Source of the DNA: Ptychodera flava
Lineage: Eukaryota > Hemichordata > Enteropneusta > Ptychoderidae
DNA length: 64,000 nt
Assembly (NCBI RefSeq): GCF_041260155.1
Contig: NC_091946.1
Span: forward strand, 21,965,853-22,029,852
Reading direction: 5' to 3'
The notes under the pieces were generated by a model. That model searched no databases, was not told where the DNA came from, and was given only the letters and a program-made list of their open reading frames with translations. How positions within the stretch are numbered: the first letter of the stretch is position 1; each line of letters begins with the position of its first letter. The position numbers and the translations under genes are program-made. Below are positions 1 through 34,420 of the stretch, piece by piece.

Positions 1-42
1 ACAGGATCAGTCACACACTTAATCTTTTCTATGAAAAGAATG

Positions 43-115
<73 letters not shown>

Positions 116-190
116 GTAAGGATTTGGGTCAAACGAAACTGCTAAAACTTTAATTGCAATTCATGGTCAATTATTTTTGTTTCCATTCAG
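1..190. repeat. AT dinucleotide microsatellite in an intron
   Basis: A pure (AT)n run occupies about positions 46-111. The rest is intron of the HYR-TIR gene, ending in a polypyrimidine-poor acceptor (ttccattcag) just before the HYR exon at 191. The upstream exons of that gene lie outside the window. Confidence 0.85.
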
Positions 191-1939
191 ACACTATTTC
201 GCCAACTTTCGATAGATGTCCACAAGAGATAACGAAAGTCATAAAAGATGATGAGACACGTACCAATATTACCTGGCAGGTACCAACAGCAAATGACAAT
301 TCGAATAACGTCACTGTACATAGCAGTTATACACCGGGCGATGTCTTCGTTATTGGAACGACAGTTGTAAGATACACAGCTGTTGACTCGTCCAACAACA
401 CTGTGTATTGCCAGTTCAGAGTTAATGTCATTGGTATGTATTACAATAAAAGGTAACTACCTTTTATCACTTGTTCAAAGTGTCTGCTGCAGTATAAATG
501 ACACGAAGACTTTAACACAAGGAGCTCGTCCAACAACACTGTAAATTGCCAATTTAGAGTCAATGCCATCAGTATGTATGACTATATATCACTTGTTCCA
601 AGTGTTTTTTACACAAGAAAGATGTTCTGTCTAGTAATAATCGATAACAATGTCTTTCTGCTTGTCTGTCTGTCTGTCTGTCTGTCGGCTGGCAGGTAGG
701 CAAGCAGGAGGGCAGGGAGGATGGATGGATGGTATGTTTGTTGGTAGGTACGGTAGGTACGCAGGCATGCATTCAGGCTGTTAGGTAGGTAGGTAGGTAG
801 GTAGGTAGGTAGGTAGGTAGGTATGTAGGTTGGTACATAGGCGTAGAGGTAGGTACATATTTTAGTAGGCATGTGCATACATGCAGGCATTTAATTGTTT
901 ACTCTATGTATGCATTTAATTGTTTATGGAGTACATTGGTGATGCTGACACCATGTGTTACTTTCATTTTTGACAGTACAAGAAAAGTTGAAGATTGGTC
1001 TTTCAATCGGGATTCCAATAGTGTGCATCGTTTTCCTTCTTCCGTTATTCTTCTTTCTCGGATACCGGTACCGGTTGCAGTTTTACTTGGTTTTCACAAG
1101 AGACTGGGATATAGACGAAGACCTTGGTAAGAGGTTATTTCTTCTTTATTGTTAATATTCTAGTGAAGTCTCTTTAAAAGGAATGTAGTCGTTTTTGGTC
1201 GATTGGATATTTGCTAGATAGTTTTTTTGCGAAATATTGTCTATCGTATTTCTTTCTTTATCGCTATTCAAGTTATCCAAGAACTATAATCAAGTTAATG
1301 TTAATTTAGTGAATGGTCAATTACCATTTCAGTAAAAGCTGTTTAAAAATTGATAATAACATTAACCTTACCTTATTTGGTAACTTAAAGAGTGCCGATT
1401 TTGCCCTCAAAATATTATAATACTTAAAAGCAGTGATTTTTGAAGAAGAGTCGAGTGGTCACATATTTGTGGGAAAATACGAAAACCATGCAACTACCCG
1501 GGCTTTATACTATTCAGTTGTCTAGTATATCGACGAAAAAATAGTATGTTGTTCTTTGAAATTCTAACATTTAGTGGTCATTTTTTGCTTTGTAACTAAT
1601 AACACTATTATCTACTCTAACCTACTAATCAATGCTTTGAACAATTGCTGCAGAAAGCACAATTATTAGAAACCATCGGTTGAATTTTAAGATGAGAAAA
1701 CAGTATTTATAAAAATCATTAAATTAAGGTTAACCATACGAAACACAATATGTTTCCGTGTTGAAAAATTGGTAATTCCCATAGTCCATATATTTCAAGA
1801 TGATTGAAATTGGTTTCTAATTTTGAAATTTGAAACCGATGTTTTACCGTTTATCATCTTGCTGTCGTTGATTGTCTCTGGCATTCTAAACAAAGTAGGT
1901 ATGTAGGGAACGCTGATTGCTATATATGCTATATATATG

Positions 1940-1982
<43 letters not shown>

Positions 1983-3620
1983 TTAATATACATTTTTAAA
2001 GATATCAGCATAAATACTAAGCCAATGGCTCAAGGCCTTTTAGCAAGAGTAATAGATTTGCTGCCATTCCTGTTCTCATGTTGAAACCTCAGCCTTATTG
2101 CTCGTGTAGTACACTACATTTCAATAACTGAAACAACCGTCATGTGTACGGGAAGCCACACATATTAATGACATCATTCAATAAACAGTTAACTACAAAA
2201 AACATAAAATTTCCGCTGATTTTTGCATGAACGTCTTAGTAACTTGACCTTATGTACCCGACGTTTATTAATAAAGCGCGCCAGGTGGTCTCTCTATCTC
2301 CCTAACTCATGGCTGTGCACGAAAAACAAAATGAAAGAAATTACCATTAAGAGGCCGTATTTGATCATATTGTAAACCATAAGGACACACATATATGTAA
2401 GGTGTATTGTCCATCTGTCGCACTAGAATGAAACCGACTGAGCTATATTTCGGAAAAATCATGCATTGTAAATATAAAAATATACTTTATACAGCCGTAC
2501 CAGTTGTCACTCGGGTATGTAATGTGCATTAAACAAGTTATCATGCGTGTTTATAGTGTTGTCTTGTGCATTTACAGTGTTGTCTTAAGTACTACGGATG
2601 TTTCCTTCGGCTTTTGAAAAAATGTCCTGCGCATGATATTATGTAACTGTTGTTTTAAAATGAAAAATTCGATTCAATTCAGCTTTTCCTGAAAATATTT
2701 GCTCCCCTCATACCATCAAAGCATTTCGAAGGGGTTTAATGGACGAAAGTGTAACATCGTTTAATTTGCAGGTGACAAGGACTATGACGGATTCCTATCG
2801 TACAGTAGCAAAGATGGAGACTTCGCCGAAGCAATCATGAAGAATCTTGAAAAGAATGGAAAATTCAAACTATTGCTACATCACAGAGACTTTATAGCCG
2901 GGAAGGGTAAGTAGACATTTGTTAATTCGATATTGTCATACCTTTCTACAAAATGAAATGTGTTTATAAGTGATTTCACGATGTGTATACATGTGTCACT
3001 CAGTGAGTTTGTTTCTGAAGTAGCCAGCGTTGTGAAATTAAGAAAAACGTAATTTATTGTCGAGCGAGGATATTTTCAGTCACCGCTTAAACATATGATT
3101 GTGGCTTGATCAGTGATTAAAATTGTTTCATTTTCCGTAAGAAAGAGGGTCCTGTAGCACACTTTTTCAAAGCACACGGGTTTTTATTAATTTTTTTGTT
3201 ACTTTCTCCAACTAAACAGGGATTCTCGACAATATCGAAGATTCGTTTGATAACAGTCGTGCCGCGATCTTGGTCATCTCTCCGAATTTCCTCGAGAGTG
3301 GCACATGTGAACACGAGGCAAGAATTGCCCTGGATAACTGGATCAACAGAAGACAGAAACTGATTCCGATTGTAAAGGGGAACGTCGAACAGGCAAACAA
3401 CTCCCAAGTGATCAAGCGGATTATGAAATTCATAACATACATTCAATGGCCTGAGAATGCTTCAGCGAAAGAAGAAGACGCATTTTGGAGAGAGCTTGAA
3501 AACGCCCTGGATATAAATATGCAAAGGCAAACAAGGGTGGCTTCATTTACAAGGGCATTAGCAAACGTGTTCAGATGTGGGAGAAATGGTTACTCTAGAG
3601 TCAGAAATCATGTCGTTTGA
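191..3620 (+). CDS. HYR-transmembrane-TIR receptor, 3' part (partial gene)
   Basis: Four exons join in phase 1: 191-433, 977-1126, 2772-2906 and 3220-3620 (stop TGA 3618-3620). Exon 191-433 is a complete 81-codon HYR (hyalin repeat) module, beginning DTISPTFDRCPQEI and ending with the typical FVIGTTVVRYTAVDSSNN and YCQFRVNV strands. Exon 977-1126 gives a single membrane helix (IGIPIVCIVFLLPLFFFLGY) followed by a basic juxtamembrane stretch. The last two exons encode a TIR domain: box 1 YDGFLSYSSKD, box 2 HHRDFIAGKGILDNI, then AAILVISPNFLESGTC with a following E-H-E, and box 3 FWREL. A short basic tail follows. TIR domains of this type signal by TIR-TIR contacts or, in the SARM1 branch, cleave NAD; nothing here decides which. 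The N-terminal ectodomain lies left of the window, so start and total length are unknown. The BB-loop position that is proline in most Toll-like receptors is alanine. The HYR-TM-TIR order suggests a cell-surface innate immune receptor; this role is inferred. Confidence 0.88.
387..606 (+). repeat. Tandem duplication of the end of the HYR exon
   Basis: The last ~50 bases of the HYR exon plus its donor and downstream intron (about 387-483) recur at about 523-606 with roughly 85% identity by eye. The second copy keeps CTCGTCCAACAACACTGT and a donor-like AGTATGTAT but has no acceptor or exon start, and it reads into a stop. It looks like a small local duplication, not a usable exon. Confidence 0.7.
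655..870. repeat. Tetranucleotide microsatellites (CTGT)n and (GGTA)n
   Basis: Runs of CTGT (about 662-686), GGAT (about 717-732) and TAGG/GGTA (about 780-835) sit side by side in the HYR-TIR intron. The long Pro-Thr-Tyr readings on the opposite strand are by-products of these repeats and are not called as genes. Confidence 0.9.
1127..2771. other. Intron between TM and TIR exons
   Basis: This 1.6 kb intron has a GTAAGA donor and a TTTGCAG acceptor. It contains a (TA)n microsatellite around 1920-1979 and otherwise AT-rich sequence with no exon, RNA gene or recognisable element that I can see. Confidence 0.7.
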
Positions 3621-3635
3621 GCCAAAATTGTTTCG

Positions 3636-3959
3636 TTAAAGGGACAAATTCGGCCATTTTCATGAATTGTCTTTGATACGAGACACTATTTATATCGTTC
3701 GATATGTTCAAAGATAATGAATGGTGACCATGCATATATTCGACCCCGTTTTTAGAGACGATACGTGAAACCAACACGAGAAAGTATTAATGGTCAAGAC
3801 CATTTATTCTTTCTAGCGATGGTTTCATTAAATTTATCTAAAACCGGGGTCGAATATATTCATCGTCACCCATTCATTATCTTTGAACATGTCGAACGAT
3901 ATAAATAGTGTCTCGTATCAAACAAAATTCATGAAAAATGGCCGACTTTGTCCCTTTAA
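3636..3959. mobile_element. Foldback MITE with TTAA ends, in the presumed 3' UTR of the receptor
   Basis: Two arms of about 120 bp (3640-3760 and 3838-3955) are near-perfect reverse complements: each reads inward from AGGGACAAA through GATACGAGACACTATTTATA and TTCAAAGATAATGAATG to TTCGACCCCG. TTAA lies at both ends (3636-3639 and 3956-3959), fitting a TTAA target duplication. There is no coding capacity. The element starts 16 bp after the stop codon, so a transcript crossing it would form a long hairpin. An ATTAAA hexamer in its central loop (3827-3832) is the first plausible polyadenylation signal after the stop; an AATAAA follows at 4289-4294. Confidence 0.85.
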
Positions 3960-4439
3960 TTCATATTGCCATAGGATGTTATAGATTTACAACATGGAAG
4001 CAGTCGTTCTGCCCCTACAAAGAGTAGACAGTTAATCTATTCATTCATATCTCCTCGAAAGCCAATATCTGAAATCCTCGTTCTTAAAGTTTAAGTCAGC
4101 TACCCTCGTCGAAATTTATCAAGGAGACAGGACTGGAGATATCGGGTCTCCCAGACGAACTTCTCTATGAAAATTGAAATAACCTATTGTGAGCTCAGAA
4201 ATTCAGATCACAGCTTGTTGGATAAGAGAGGAAAGTTGGAATCCACTTCTACAAAGACGGGCCAAAGTGGGTACTCTCAAGAGACTTTAATAAATACAAC
4301 ATTCCCGGCTATCGAAACCTTTCGCAAAATCAATAGCCTTAAGAGTGACTTGAATATCCAACTTTTCATATACTCCATTATTTCTTCAGTTTTACAAATA
4401 CAATCTCCTATTTTCCTAGCTTTTATAAAAGCCCACTGA

Positions 4440-5260
4440 GTAACAAATACATTTGGAAGGACTTTTTGTAGACGCTTAGCGATACATTTGATGACACTAG
4501 AGAAGACGCACAGACTATACAAGGAGCTGTGTAACGACAATTTAAGATAACAACAAACTTGTTGTATAGAGACATCTTCACACACGAGTTTAACGTAGGT
4601 AATTTTACGCCCAAATGGGACCTTTGTGATCTTTGCATAAGACACAAACACAGTTCAGAAATAGAAAAAAGACCTGAAGAAAAACCGAAAAGACCAACAA
4701 AAAGATAAAACCTTTAGCAGTCGAGAAAAAGATGGAGGTTATGCGGCTTCCTTTGATTTGGAGAAGGTGTTACCAATGCGTATTAGTGATCTGTCCGTAT
4801 TCTATTATAAATGTAAACTCTCCATTTACAACTTGAGGGTATATAACATTGGGAACAAAGAGGGTCACGATCACTGCCACATACAGCACGACGGGATAGC
4901 TTCCAATGGATCCAATAAAATATCGTCAAATCGTGTGTACAAATCCGTAAAGGAGAGGTCAGGTAAGAGGATTACCAAATTTGTATTATATTCTGACAAT
5001 ATCGCTAGCCAAAACAGTAACAGGTTCATCGTTGATACGTGTATGAAAGGTTTGAAAGAAACGAATTTAATGTTGACATAATCCCTCACAAATTTCTGAA
5101 AGGGGGAACACCCATAATGAAGTTGATAGCATGCATGCATTTGTCGCAAAAGCAAATGATTATAATCCAATAGTTTATTCTCCGGATCACTGCTATTTTT
5201 GGCAAGAAAAAAATGGAATTGAGCCCATCATATACATATCGCGGTTCAAAATGGTAAGGC
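4440..5260 (+). pseudogene. Decayed transposase-like gene (DUF7869-type relic)
   Basis: Conceptual pieces in different frames recall the family of multi-copy animal proteins annotated as DUF7869 or transposase-domain, which carry a C-x-x-C region and a DDE-like segment. In order: IFTHEFNVGNFTPKWDLCDL with a CDLC pair (about 4572-4640), FDLEKVLPM (about 4755), VFYYKCKLSIYNL (about 4795), HDGIASNGSNKISS (about 4890), LYSDNIASQNSNRF (about 4986), HKFLKGG (about 5090) and a histidine/asparagine-rich stretch ending YNPIVYSPDHCYF (about 5160-5205). Family members typically read LYSDNCGGQN then HKFLE-GHT-ME-DS, so the order matches. At least three frame breaks and internal stops separate the pieces and I see no start codon or terminal repeats, so it is a dead copy. 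Family naming rests on remembered motif patterns. Confidence 0.6.
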
Positions 5261-5539
5261 TTGATTTCAGTCGAGGAAAAGTAATACTCGATGTCAGAAA
5301 TATCGCTGTCCGAACTCTCCAAGCTCCAATCGTCTGTATCGCCGATAATGTCAGGCACGCTCGTCCCATGAGCCCTTTCGCGCCCATGGAATTCCTAGCT
5401 CATTTTCATAAATGCTGTCTACTTCAACTTCTCTTTTCGTCGCGCCGTAGTCGTCAGCGCATGCAATTATGTTGCAAATTTGAAATGCATTTTATTCAAG
5501 GGTTCTATCAGCAGGGATAAATGATGAAATTCGCAGGAC

Positions 5540-6340
5540 TTAGGTTCCCTTTAAGCATTTTACTTCATCCAACTCCTAATTTGCATATTTAATGAACTTT
5601 TGAAAGTAGAGATATATCTGAATTGACTAGACCAAAATTGATGAAACTTGCTATGTACGTTGAAGATACTATGATATAAAATTATTGAAAGGCATTAGGC
5701 ATTTTTACTTTGGCCAATTCCATATTTAATGAATTTTCCTAATTAGGGATATTTATCATAATTGACTGGACCAAAACTGATGAAACTTGCTAGTAAGTAC
5801 ATTAAAGATACTATAATACAACATTATTGAAAGTCATTAAGCATTTTTCCTTCAGCCACTTCCTTATTTGCATATTTAATGAACTTTTGTCTGAATTGAC
5901 TCGACCAGAGTTGACGAAACTTGTTATGTACATTGTAGATACCATGATACAACATCATTGAAAGTCATTTAACATTTTTACTTCAGCCAATTCCTAATTT
6001 GCATATTTAATGAAAACATTTCGGTCAATTCCTAATTTGCGTATTTAATGAACTTTCCCAATTAGGAATATATACTTGGATTTACTTGATCAAAGTTGGT
6101 AAAACATTGATGATTTATACCAGGTTATAACAATATTGAAAGTCATTTCGCATTTTTATATCAGCTATTTATAATTTGCATATCTAATGAGCTTTCACAG
6201 TTTGGCATATATAGCTTGAAGGACTTGACCATTGGCAATTGCACTTGCTACATAAAGTGGTGATATAATGACAGCAGTCGAAGAAATTATGTATCATTTC
6301 AGCTAATTACATATTTGTATACTTAATGACCTTTAGCATT
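5540..6340. repeat. Diverged tandem repeat, period about 140 bp
   Basis: About five or six degenerate units each contain a block like TAATTTGCATATTTAATGAA (near 5574, 5720, 5862, 5990, 6030, 6170), followed by a segment like TTGATGAAACTTGCTATGTA and GATACTATGATA. Units differ from one another by many substitutions, so this is an old array. The same block (AATGAACTTTCCTAATTAGG, then TGATGAAACTTG) recurs at about 40310-40400, right of the 150-bp satellite, implying one family. Confidence 0.7.
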
Positions 6341-7069
6341 AATCTGTGGTGAACATTGTTCATTATGTTGATCATAACACTTTCAATGAAGTTGCAAACA
6401 TGTGGCAAAGGTTCGAATTTACACATAACTGCAATATATAATGAAACACGTGAGCACTTTCGGTTCATATCTGGTTAAAGTGACAGAAATAAAAAATGTG
6501 CACATTTTGAGCCAAACAAACACATGCACAAAGGTTTCAAAATATTCTCACACAATTTTTGTAATCTTCAACTACTGAGCTAACAAAATGTATACTACAT
6601 ATCGGGTGTATAGATTCATTCTTACGGTTAAGAATCAGTTTCAAGAGAAGAGTCTGTGAACGTGGTTCTCCATGAATTAGTGTTGTGATATCATCCGTGA
6701 AATTCAAACATGTAGTAACTGATCAACTCACCAAAATTAATATTTATTCAAACCATTTACGCCGGATTATTCAATTGTTGTAAATTTACAGATTTATTGC
6801 AACCTACTTGCTGAAAATGATACAGACTTTAAAACAGTTTTAAAATTTACAAAATCTTTTAAGGCGTTGCAATTACTTGTCATAATATTTACAGAATCTA
6901 TTACTACCTGTGATTCAAAATCAAGGGGGCACATTACTTACTGTGCTGTGTGGAAACAAAACAGAGGGAAATTTTGACATTTATTTTGTAATATGAATGA
7001 AACATGAGTACAAGTATGTTACCATAATATTTTTTCCATTGTGCTGTAAGATTTCCTTCCCGTTTCACA
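6341..7069. other. Non-coding stretch
   Basis: AT-rich sequence with no exon-like reading frame, repeat or RNA gene that I can support. Confidence 0.5.
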
Positions 7070-7549
7070 AATAACTCCAATAACTATATGAAGGGCAATA
7101 ACTCCAATAACTAAATGAAGGGCAATAACTCCAATAACTAAATGAAGGGCAATAACTCCAATAACTAAATGAAGGGCAATGACTGCAATAACTAAATGAA
7201 GGGCAATAACTCCAATAACTAAATGACGGCCAATAACTCCAATAACTAAATGAAGGGCAATAACTCCAATAACTAAGTGAAGGGCAATAACTAAATGAAG
7301 GGCAATAACTCCAATAACTAAATGAAGGGCAATATCTCCAATAACTAAATGAAGGTCAATAACTCGAATAACTACATGAAGGGCAATAACTCCAATAACT
7401 AAATGAAGGGCAATAACTCCAATAACTAAATGAAGGGCAATAACTCCAATAACTAAATGAAGGGCAATAACTCCAATAACTAAATGAACGGCCATAACTC
7501 CAATAACTAAATGAAGGGCAATATCTCCAATAACTAAATGAAGGGCAAT
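7070..7549. repeat. 27-bp minisatellite, about 18 units
   Basis: The unit is AATAACTCCAATAACTAAAT followed by GAAGGGC (27 bp). Units are nearly identical, with a few point variants and one shortened unit near 7280-7295. Because 27 is divisible by three, the minus strand stays open for 177 codons reading ALHLVIGVI over and over. That frame has no sign of being a gene: the flanks do not continue it and the peptide is just the translated repeat. Confidence 0.95.
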
Positions 7550-9424
7550 CAAACTTTAAATTGTATTTAAAAGTCCCAATGTAAAGAAAAGTTACACTTG
7601 TTCCGATTGGGTTCGAGAATAGCAATTTGACTCTGTGGGGCTCTGATTGAGAAAGGAGTTTAAAAACTTGCAAAGGAAAAATTCACTGCTAAATTTATCA
7701 AAATAGAGATAGTCTTAAACCCATACCAATTATTCTAAAACATGGCACATTTCTAAATGAATGATCTTATGAATTCTTTCAATTGATCAGAGTACAGTTA
7801 CCTACAATGATGTTTAAATTAAAACTGATTATTTTTCACTATTTTACATGTTCCAAAGCTCGTTTTAAAGTGAAGACATTTTGTCATCAATATCAAAATC
7901 TACAGGCAGATACAATGCAGGGCCCTTTATGACGCTGTTGAAAATATATTGAAGCTGCACATCACTTGATTCATAATTTTGATCATAACTCACTAAATAA
8001 AATTTATCTTTGAGGGACATGATCCTTTTCCCTCTATATCAGTAAATTCATATGCAAGCCATCATGGATACTCTTTTAAAATAACAAGCATCTCGAAAAA
8101 TTTAGTCACTCACTGAGAATAAAACTTGGTCACAACCTAAGAAAACTTGCTTCAACAAGTAATGACATGTGAGTCCCACTCTGCCTCTCAGAAACATGGT
8201 TCATTTCTACGTTCATTTCCATGTTTTTTGAACTATATTTGTTTGATATTTTCATTGCATTATTGTTACCAAGAACGAAAGCTGTCATTCCGATGCAGAG
8301 TAGCGAAAACACATCAAGCAAAAATTAAATTTACAAGCCGACTAATTCATGAATTTACAATACTCGTCGCCAGATTTTTTGTGGCCATTCACTGGGATGC
8401 TACTGCCTAAATGGAATCTCCATGTTCATGGCAATTTAACCTTCCATGTTGTAGATTTACTCGTAAATATAAACGGCAAATTAGATGCTTTAAAAATGTT
8501 CATCGATTACAAACAACAACTTGTGTTTTTTCTTTCCAACACTGTAATGTACACCATTTTTCTTATTAAATATGATTATCTTTTTATGTACATTGTCAAA
8601 TATCTTTGGAGGGTTTGATTTTAGAGTAGACATGTTTAAAGGAATGAGTAAAAATATTTTTAATTTCAGACATTCACTAGAGCTCATTTATCATGTTTCA
8701 TATCAATTGAAAACACATACAACATTGATTTGTTTGTTATTTTCACTTGGAAATGCACCGATTGTGTGAAGCAGACATGGGCCTGTGGCCTGTGTCATAT
8801 CTGATCACATAAATCTGATTTAGTTTGATATTGTCCATACTAAAAGCAAACAGATATCAACATGGAAGTAGCCGTACAATGTTAGAAGGCTTTTAACAAA
8901 TGCCTAAATGTGTTAGCACATAACCGAATATATGTTATATTTTAGCAAGAAGCTGAACAGATATGCCACTAATATTGAGCGTGAATATATCGTAAAAATG
9001 AAGTTTTATATCTACCCATGGAATATTGTCATATATTTCACAACCGTTGACAAATGAAAATGACAATGTATACACATGTAAATTTATGCCAATACATGAA
9101 ACCTTTCTGAAAAACAGCGTTTTTGTAAAAATAGTTGACAAAATATTATCATCAAATTAGTAAGCTTCAGTATTACATTTTCTTCTCAACAAACAAATCA
9201 TGAGAGAATTTTTTACAAAAGAAGAGTACTGAAGATTGATTTCTCTAAAACTGACATTTTTTTGTTCAATTTAAAAGATTGCTTAATTCAGAGAAGGATA
9301 TCCTATTTATAAACACAAAGATATACATGAAGTCAAATAAAGTCTTGAAAATTATTTTCTTGTGGTTTTTCCTTTCTGTTATTTCTATTGGGTCTCTTCT
9401 TTGTCATTATGTAAGTCAGCAACT
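7550..9424. other. Non-coding stretch left of ANKRD42
   Basis: No exon with flanking splice sites and conserved protein sequence is visible on either strand. Short open frames (for example 8147-8410 and 8349-8618, plus) are low-complexity and unrelated to anything I recognise. Confidence 0.5.
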
Positions 9425-9566
9425 CAGTGTTCTCCCCAGAGCAATCATAGAGTAGTGGCCGCCACTCTTTAGTGTTTTATAAACAATAAAAACTCATTAC
9501 CATAACAATTGTTTATTGTTATGCAAATTAGGCATCACTCTACCATAAAATCCTGGGGAGAACTGT
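9425..9566. mobile_element. 142-bp MITE with CAGTG ends, copy 1
   Basis: It starts CAGTGTTCTCCCCAGA and ends with a degraded complement (CTGGGGAGAACTGTG). It matches the copy at 10410-10551 over its length. The CAGTG...CACTG ends are hAT-like. On the minus strand it contains AATAAA (9517-9512), the first canonical polyadenylation hexamer I find downstream of the ANKRD42 stop codon. Confidence 0.8.
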
Positions 9567-9727
9567 GAGTGTTGTTTGCTATCGTCATCACAGAACTCAC
9601 TGAGATGATATACAGACATGAAATTTAGAACCCACTTGTGCCGCTGTTCTCTAATACGATTGCATGAGATATACCAACTGGGAAATACTAGAGAAATGAT
9701 TTGAGACCCAAGCCACCGCCCAAGCCA

Positions 9728-9873
9728 CATGCTAGGGGGTCTGGCTGCTTCATGAAGCTTGAGAGGCTCCCTAGAAAAACCTGATTGATTACTTACAACA
9801 TAAATGCTAGGGGGTCCAGTTGCCTCATGAAGCTTGAGAGGCTCCCTAGAAAAACCTGATTGATACAGTGACG
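9728..9873. repeat. Tandem duplication, two ~75-bp units
   Basis: The block ATGCTAGGGGGTC...CATGAAGCTTGAGAGGCTCC and CTAGAAAAACCTGATTGAT occurs twice (about 9730-9798 and 9806-9873), separated by TACTTACAACATAA. It lies in the presumed 3' UTR or flank of ANKRD42. Confidence 0.85.
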
Positions 9874-10037
9874 ATTGAGGCAAACATTCTTAAGGCGCAC
9901 TGGAGTGAAATATTAATGATCTTAGTTAGCAATGTACTCTAAAATTGGTCTTTTTTACGTAAACATTCCATTGACATATCTCCTGGTACTTGTATGCTGT
10001 GAGTCAGCCTCACACAGAACTGACATACTCTTCAAAA

Positions 10038-34025
<23,988 letters not shown>

Positions 34026-34420
34026 CTTAGTTGTCACAATCTGCCATAATATTATAGTATTCCTTTTGAAAAATGCAAGCCAAAGATTTTAATGAAGAAA
34101 ACCTTTATTTTCTACTGATTTCAAGCGTCATGTGAAGTCTTTTTTGAAATAAAGGGAATATTCCGCTAACGACTCGTCGTTGGTGGCGGTATTTGGAAAA
34201 TGCACCCAGGTCGTGAGCCAGGTCATTCCGGGACATGCACACTTCCTTGCCGCCGCGCCGTCGGTGTTGTCGTTCGCGCTAATTTTAAACCGTTGCCCAA
34301 GCGTGAAGAGTCCGAAATCAACGAAACCTGAGCCCCGTGGGCGTTTTTTGTATGCTATGTAAGTTACACGTGAACAGCATGTTAACACATGATGATTAAT
34401 ATAAACAATCATAATGGAAT
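34026..34420 (-). promoter_or_regulatory. Probable ANKRD42 promoter region (CpG-rich)
   Basis: Directly upstream of the inferred start codon (34025-34023), the block 34160-34340 is rich in CG and GC-rich words (CGTCGTTGGTGGCGG, GCCGCCGCGCCGTCGG), in contrast to AT-rich flanks. No TATA box is evident. The frame on the minus strand at 34412-34128 is probably a by-product of this composition. Confidence 0.45.

Noticed and set aside
609-890. Threonine/proline/tyrosine-rich minus frame
   Set aside because: Product of (GGTA)n and (CTGT)n microsatellites inside an intron.
7019-7552. 177-codon minus-strand frame as a gene
   Set aside because: It is the translated 27-bp minisatellite; no non-repeat coding sequence or splice context.
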